This document shows, piece by piece, positions 5,523-8,792 of a stretch of 8,792 nt of DNA. The stretch's first letter is position 1. Every line of letters begins with the position of its first letter. A program made the translations under genes and the position numbers. This stretch comes from Pseudomonadota bacterium (GTDB taxonomy: Bacteria; Desulfobacterota; Desulfobacteria; Desulfobacterales; Desulfobacteraceae). The notes under the pieces are model-generated. The model saw nothing but the letters and a program-made list of their open reading frames with translations, was not told the origin of the DNA and did no database searches. Where the stretch lies: assembly GCA_018816605.1 (NCBI GenBank), contig JAHIVS010000379.1:1-8792 (forward strand), written 5' to 3'.

Positions 5523-7274
5523 ATGGAAAAAAAGTGTAAAAAAACGGGTTTTAGAAATTCCGTTATCGGAACCATTCTGGGCGTATTGTACTTGTTCTCG
5601 GCAATTCCTGCGGGCGCAGACATTTCGGCTGCAAAAAAATGGATCACGGATGAATTTCAGCCGTCAACCTTGTCTGAAAAACAACAGCTGGCTGAAATGG
5701 AATGGTTCATTAAAGCAGCCGCTCCTTTTAAAGGAATGGAGATAAAGGTTGTTTCCGAAACCATACCCACCCATGAGTATGAATCAAAGATTCTTACAAA
5801 GGCTTTTTTCGAAATCACCGGCATAAAGGTGACCCATGATTTGATTCAGGAAGGGGATGTGATCGAGAAATTGCAGATTCAGATGCAGTCGGGTAAAAAT
5901 GTTTTTGATGCCTATGTCAATGATTCCGACCTTATCGGCACCCATTCCCGTTATGGGTATGTGGTGAATCTGACCGACTGGATGGCCGGAGAGGGGAAGG
6001 ACGCCACTTTGCCGACCCTGGATGTGGATGATTTTATTGGAAAATCCTTTACAACCGGTCCGGACGGAAAACTTTACCAGCTTCCGGACCAGCAGTTTGC
6101 CAATCTCTATTGGTTCCGGTATGACTGGTTCAATAGGGAAGAGTTTAAAACCAAGTTTAAAGCACGTTATGGATATGAATTGGGCGTTCCGGTAAATTGG
6201 TCTGCCTATGAAGATATTGCCCAATTTTTCAGCGAGGATGTTCGGGAAATAGATGGGAAGGCGATTTACGGCCATATGGATTATGGGAAAAAGGCACCGG
6301 ACCTGGGCTGGCGGTTTACCGATGCCTGGCTGTCCATGGCTGGTGCAGGGGACAAGGGCCTGCCCAATGGGAAACCTGTTGACGAATGGGGAATCCGTGT
6401 GGATGAAAACAACCGCCCCGTGGGATCCAGTGTGTCCCGGGGCGGCGACACCAACGGACCTGCTGCAAAATATGCCCTCCAAAAATACATGGACTGGTTG
6501 AGAAAATATGCTCCCCCGGGTGCCCTGGGCATGGACTTTTACCAGTCCCTCCCCAGTCTTGCAAAGGGGAATGTTGCCCAGCAGATTTTCTGGTATACCG
6601 CCTTTACCGCAGATATGGTCAAAGAAGGAACACCGGTCGTCAATGATGACGGTACTCCCAAATGGCGAATGGCACCCTCCCCCCATGGCCCTTATTGGGA
6701 AGAAGGTCAGAAACTGGGTTACCAGGATTGCGGATCCTGGACCCTGATGAAGAGCACGCCTGTGGACAGAAGAAAGGCTGCATGGCTTTTTGCCCAGTTC
6801 TGCGTGAGCAAAACCGTTTCCCTTAAGAAAACCCATGTGGGGCTGACCCCCATCCGCGACAGTGACATACGGCATCAATCCTTTACGGACCGTGCCCCCA
6901 AACTGGGGGGTCTGGTGGAATTCTACAGAAGCCCGGCCCGGGTTGCATGGACACCCACCGGGACCAATGTTCCGGACTATCCAAAGCTTGCCCAGCTTTG
7001 GTGGCAGAATATTGGTGAAGCCGTTGCCGGCGAGGTAACGGTTTCCACAGCAATGGACAACCTGGCTGCAGAGCAGGACAAGATCCTTGAGAGAATAGAG
7101 CGTTCCGGTACCCAGGGAGATAAGGGGCCCAAAATGAATCCCAAGAAGGATGAGTCCTATTGGCTGAACCAGCCCGGTGCTCCAAAGCCAAAACTTGCCA
7201 ATGAGAAACCCCGGGGAGAAACAATCGACTACGATAAACTTCTCCAGGCCTGGAAGGAAGGAAAAGTCAAATAA
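5523..7274 (+). CDS. glpV: glycerol ABC transporter periplasmic substrate-binding protein GlpV-like
   Basis: Large extracytoplasmic solute-binding protein (583 residues from this start), expected to capture glycerol and deliver it to GlpP/GlpQ. The N-terminus has basic residues (KKCKKTGFR), a hydrophobic core (VIGTILGVLYLF) and a likely signal peptidase I site after PAGA (about residue 32). There is no lipobox cysteine, so a soluble periplasmic protein is expected. The mature part resembles family 1 solute-binding proteins but is much longer than the usual 400-450 residues; the large size is characteristic of GlpV. I prefer the ATG at 5523, since GGAGGG at 5511-5516 is six bases upstream. The in-frame ATG at 5499 has no ribosome site and abuts a palindrome. 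It is the last gene of the operon, separated from glpU by 101 bases, and is followed by a strong stem-loop. Aromatic residues (YWFRYDWF, WYTAF) are plentiful, as is common in carbohydrate and polyol binding sites. Confidence 0.85.
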   Translation: MEKKCKKTGFRNSVIGTILGVLYLFSAIPAGADISAAKKWITDEFQPSTLSEKQQLAEMEWFIKAAAPFKGMEIKVVSETIPTHEYESKILTKAFFEITGIKVTHDLIQEGDVIEKLQIQMQSGKNVFDAYVNDSDLIGTHSRYGYVVNLTDWMAGEGKDATLPTLDVDDFIGKSFTTGPDGKLYQLPDQQFANLYWFRYDWFNREEFKTKFKARYGYELGVPVNWSAYEDIAQFFSEDVREIDGKAIYGHMDYGKKAPDLGWRFTDAWLSMAGAGDKGLPNGKPVDEWGIRVDENNRPVGSSVSRGGDTNGPAAKYALQKYMDWLRKYAPPGALGMDFYQSLPSLAKGNVAQQIFWYTAFTADMVKEGTPVVNDDGTPKWRMAPSPHGPYWEEGQKLGYQDCGSWTLMKSTPVDRRKAAWLFAQFCVSKTVSLKKTHVGLTPIRDSDIRHQSFTDRAPKLGGLVEFYRSPARVAWTPTGTNVPDYPKLAQLWWQNIGEAVAGEVTVSTAMDNLAAEQDKILERIERSGTQGDKGPKMNPKKDESYWLNQPGAPKPKLANEKPRGETIDYDKLLQAWKEGKVK

Positions 7275-7292
7275 CGAAAGCAGATCTTACTG

Positions 7293-7346
7293 AAAAACCC
7301 GGTATGTGACAGCAGCAATTGTTGCGGGCAGATACCGGGTCCTTTT
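7293..7346. terminator. bidirectional intrinsic terminator between convergent operons
   Basis: ACCCGGTAT (7297-7305) and ATACCGGGT (7332-7340) form a perfect nine-pair stem. A second small stem sits inside the loop (GCAGC-AATT-GTTGC, ending at 7324). On the plus strand the stem is followed by CCTTTTG, ending the glp operon. On the minus strand it is followed by TTTTT (complement of 7293-7297), ending the decarboxylase and biotin carrier transcript. The position between two converging genes supports use in both directions; the T-tract is better on the minus strand. Confidence 0.75.
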
Positions 7347-7355
7347 GTCTGAAAA

Positions 7356-7571
7356 TCAGGCCATCAAAGCGATCACATCATCTTCTTCCACTTCATCTCC
7401 CACTTTTTTCAAAATTTTTTCAATCCTGCCATCACAGGGGGCATAGATGGGGGTCTCCATTTTCATGGCCTCAATGACCAGAATTTCAAAGTCTTCTGGC
7501 ACGGTTTCGCCCGGTGTCACATTAATTCTTACAATTTTACCGGTCATGGGTGCCATTACAGTTGTTGCCAT
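7356..7571 (-). CDS. biotin carboxyl carrier protein of a sodium-pump decarboxylase
   Basis: A 71-residue single-domain biotinyl carrier. The biotinylation motif EAMKMET (34-40) places the biotin-accepting lysine at position 37, about 34 residues from the C-terminus as usual. The flanking MAPMTGKI and YAPCDGRIEKILKKVGDEVEEDDVIALM complete the barrel fold. In Na+-translocating decarboxylases this domain carries CO2 on biotin from the carboxyltransferase to the membrane beta subunit encoded just upstream. It lacks the long Pro/Ala-rich linker found in many gamma or alpha subunits, so it is a free-standing minimal carrier. The start is well supported: GGAG lies five bases before the ATG on the minus strand. 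It is separated by 113 bases from the beta gene. Whether the complex acts on oxaloacetate, methylmalonyl-CoA, glutaconyl-CoA or malonate cannot be told from this protein. Confidence 0.88.
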   Translation of the reverse strand: MATTVMAPMTGKIVRINVTPGETVPEDFEILVIEAMKMETPIYAPCDGRIEKILKKVGDEVEEDDVIALMA

Positions 7572-7642
7572 TTTTTCTCCAATTCTTTTTGTTTAATATT
7601 ATGGTTTTTCACGGTTTTTGGATGTGCGGGTTTAGTATGCTA

Positions 7643-7675
7643 AAGATTCATGGGGATGCGTTTCCCAAGAATCTT
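7643..7675 (-). other. stem-loop between decarboxylase beta subunit and biotin carrier genes
   Basis: In the 113-base gap between the two minus-strand genes, AAGATTC and GAATCTT (7643-7649 and 7669-7675) form a seven-pair stem. An inner four-pair stem (GGGA with TCCC, 7653-7656 and 7663-7666) stacks on it across a small internal loop. It begins 9 bases after the beta-subunit stop codon and has no T-tract, so it is more likely an mRNA 3'-end stabiliser or processing site than a terminator. The remaining gap (7572-7642) is AT-rich near the carrier ribosome site, with no further clear signal. Confidence 0.45.
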
Positions 7676-7684
7676 CAGGTTGGG

Positions 7685-8792
7685 TCAGGGTGTGAGCAGG
7701 GTCACAAAAATGCCGGCGGCAATCACCGTGCCGATCACCCCGGCCACATTGGGGCCCATGGCGTACATGAGCAGATAATTCTGCTTGTCTGCCTCGGTGG
7801 CCACTTTATGGACCACCCGTGCGGCCATGGGAACGGCGGAAACTCCTGCCGCCCCCAGAAGCGGGTTTATCTTGTTGCTGGAAAACAGATTCATCATTTT
7901 GGCCAGCAATATGCCAAAGGCCGTGCTGACCATGAAGGCCAAAAGGCCCAGACCGAATATGAACAACACTTTTGGCTGTAAAAAGACCTGGGCGTTCATG
8001 GTGGCACCGATGGGCAGCCCCAGAAAGATGGTCACAATATTCATCAATTCATTCTGGGCCGCATTTTTGAGTCTTTCCACCACCCCGGCCTCCCTGAAAA
8101 GATTGCCCAGCATTAACATGGCAATAAGGGGGGCGGATGCCGGCACCAGCAGGATGATCAAAAAAGTGGAGACAATGGGAAACAAAAGTTTTTCCCTTTT
8201 GCTGATTTTTCTGCCTTTTTTCATCCTGATTTTTCGCTCGGCCTGGGTGGTCATAAGCCGCATAATGGGCGGTTGGATGATGGGAACCATTGCCATGTAT
8301 GAATAGGCGGCAACGGCACAGGCACCCAGCAGCTGGGGAGCCAGTTTGGATGCCAGAAAAATGGTGGTGGGCCCGTCAGCTCCCCCAATGATACCGATTG
8401 TGGCGGCTTCCATGATGTTGAATCCCATGGCATGGGCGGCAAAAAAAGTGACATACACCCCGGCCTGGGCGCCGGCTCCCAGAAAAATTAACCGGGGATT
8501 GGCAAGAAGGGGGCCGAAATCCGTAAAGGCACCAATGCCCAGAAATATAACAGGCGGGATAATTTCCCAATGGATGCCGTATTCGTAAAATTTCCACAAC
8601 AACCCGTGCTCCGGGGTCATCAATCCGCTCAGGGGAAGATTGGCCAGCAGGATTCCAAATCCGATGGGCAGCAGCAGCAGGGGTTCATACTCTTTTTTGA
8701 TGGCCAGAAAAATTAAGACCAATCCAATGCCCCACATGAAGATCATACCCGGTGTCAGATACACAAATCCAGTGGTTTTGATGAGGGCGAGC
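7685..8792 (-). CDS. sodium ion-translocating decarboxylase beta subunit (OadB/GcdB/MmdB family), N-terminus off the window
   Basis: Multi-spanning inner-membrane protein that removes the carboxyl group from carboxybiotin and pumps Na+ outward. At least 368 residues are visible, running off the right edge. The frame stays open past the GTG at 8764 through LALIKTTGFVYLTPGM, which matches the usual family start region, so only about 5-15 residues are missing. Counting from the residue encoded at 8764, the residues shown to matter in Klebsiella OadB are all present at matching spacing (constant offset 73). These are Asp130 in GGADGPT (D203), Tyr156 (Y229), Asn300, Gly304, Ser309 and Arg316 in NPLLGAAGVSAVPMAAR (N373, G377, S382, R389). 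The C-terminus is the usual GPNVAGVIGT followed by a short hydrophobic helix. The basic loop at about 175-192 (ERKIRMKKGRKISKRE) is cytoplasmic. The enzyme's substrate depends on a carboxyltransferase subunit not in this window. Confidence 0.92.
   Translation of the reverse strand, partial: LALIKTTGFVYLTPGMIFMWGIGLVLIFLAIKKEYEPLLLLPIGFGILLANLPLSGLMTPEHGLLWKFYEYGIHWEIIPPVIFLGIGAFTDFGPLLANPRLIFLGAGAQAGVYVTFFAAHAMGFNIMEAATIGIIGGADGPTTIFLASKLAPQLLGACAVAAYSYMAMVPIIQPPIMRLMTTQAERKIRMKKGRKISKREKLLFPIVSTFLIILLVPASAPLIAMLMLGNLFREAGVVERLKNAAQNELMNIVTIFLGLPIGATMNAQVFLQPKVLFIFGLGLLAFMVSTAFGILLAKMMNLFSSNKINPLLGAAGVSAVPMAARVVHKVATEADKQNYLLMYAMGPNVAGVIGTVIAAGIFVTLLTP

Noticed and set aside
5784..6878. 364-residue open frame on the minus strand inside glpV
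   Set aside because: It is antisense to a well-recognised binding-protein gene, has no recognisable domain, and is rich in residues that arise from complementing GC-ending codons. It is a shadow frame.
7550..7981. 143-residue plus-strand frame across the carrier and beta-subunit region
   Set aside because: Antisense to two clear genes on the minus strand; His/Gly-rich composition is typical of the reverse of membrane-protein codons.
8762..8764. GTG at 8764 as start of the decarboxylase beta subunit
   Set aside because: The frame stays open to the window edge, and the residues upstream (LALIKTTGF) fit the usual N-terminal region of the family, so the gene is cut by the window.

Overview
The window reads like a chromosomal segment of an anaerobic, probably sulfate-reducing bacterium of the Desulfobacterales (Desulfobacterota). 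The grounds are moderate GC, a sodium-translocating decarboxylase beta subunit paired with a free-standing biotin carrier domain, and protein wording that resembles that group. The taxonomic call is an inference from style, not from a marker gene.

Layout: (1) Bases 1 to about 125 carry, on the minus strand, a helix-turn-helix segment of an IS630-type transposase. It abuts, head to head, an iron-containing alcohol dehydrogenase (127-1119, plus) that has lost roughly its first 55-60 residues. Both genes lack their 5' parts, so the junction is a rearrangement or an assembly join. (2) Bases 1120-1236 are a non-coding leader. (3) Bases 1237-7274 form a tight plus-strand operon of six genes in the order ATPase, ATPase, permease, permease, small DUF2160 membrane protein, large periplasmic binding protein. 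This matches in order and type the glpSTPQUV glycerol ABC importer described in Rhizobium leguminosarum. (4) Bases 7297-7340 hold a stem-loop with T-tracts on both strands that serves two converging transcription units. (5) On the minus strand, a sodium-pump decarboxylase beta subunit enters from the right edge (7685-8792, partial). It is followed by a 71-residue biotin carrier protein (7356-7571).

How the parts work together: GlpV would capture glycerol in the periplasm, GlpP and GlpQ would form the channel with GlpU as an accessory membrane subunit, and GlpS and GlpT would power uptake. The two ATPases are complementary in their defects. GlpS lacks the switch histidine but has a perfect LSGGQ, while GlpT lacks LSGGQ but has the histidine. 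The predicted heterodimer therefore has one consensus and one degenerate ATP site. The truncated alcohol dehydrogenase may once have had a related role in alcohol oxidation, but the sequence does not prove this. The beta subunit and biotin carrier would be two parts of a Na+-exporting decarboxylase whose carboxyltransferase subunit lies outside the window. No regulator, tRNA, rRNA or CRISPR array is visible.
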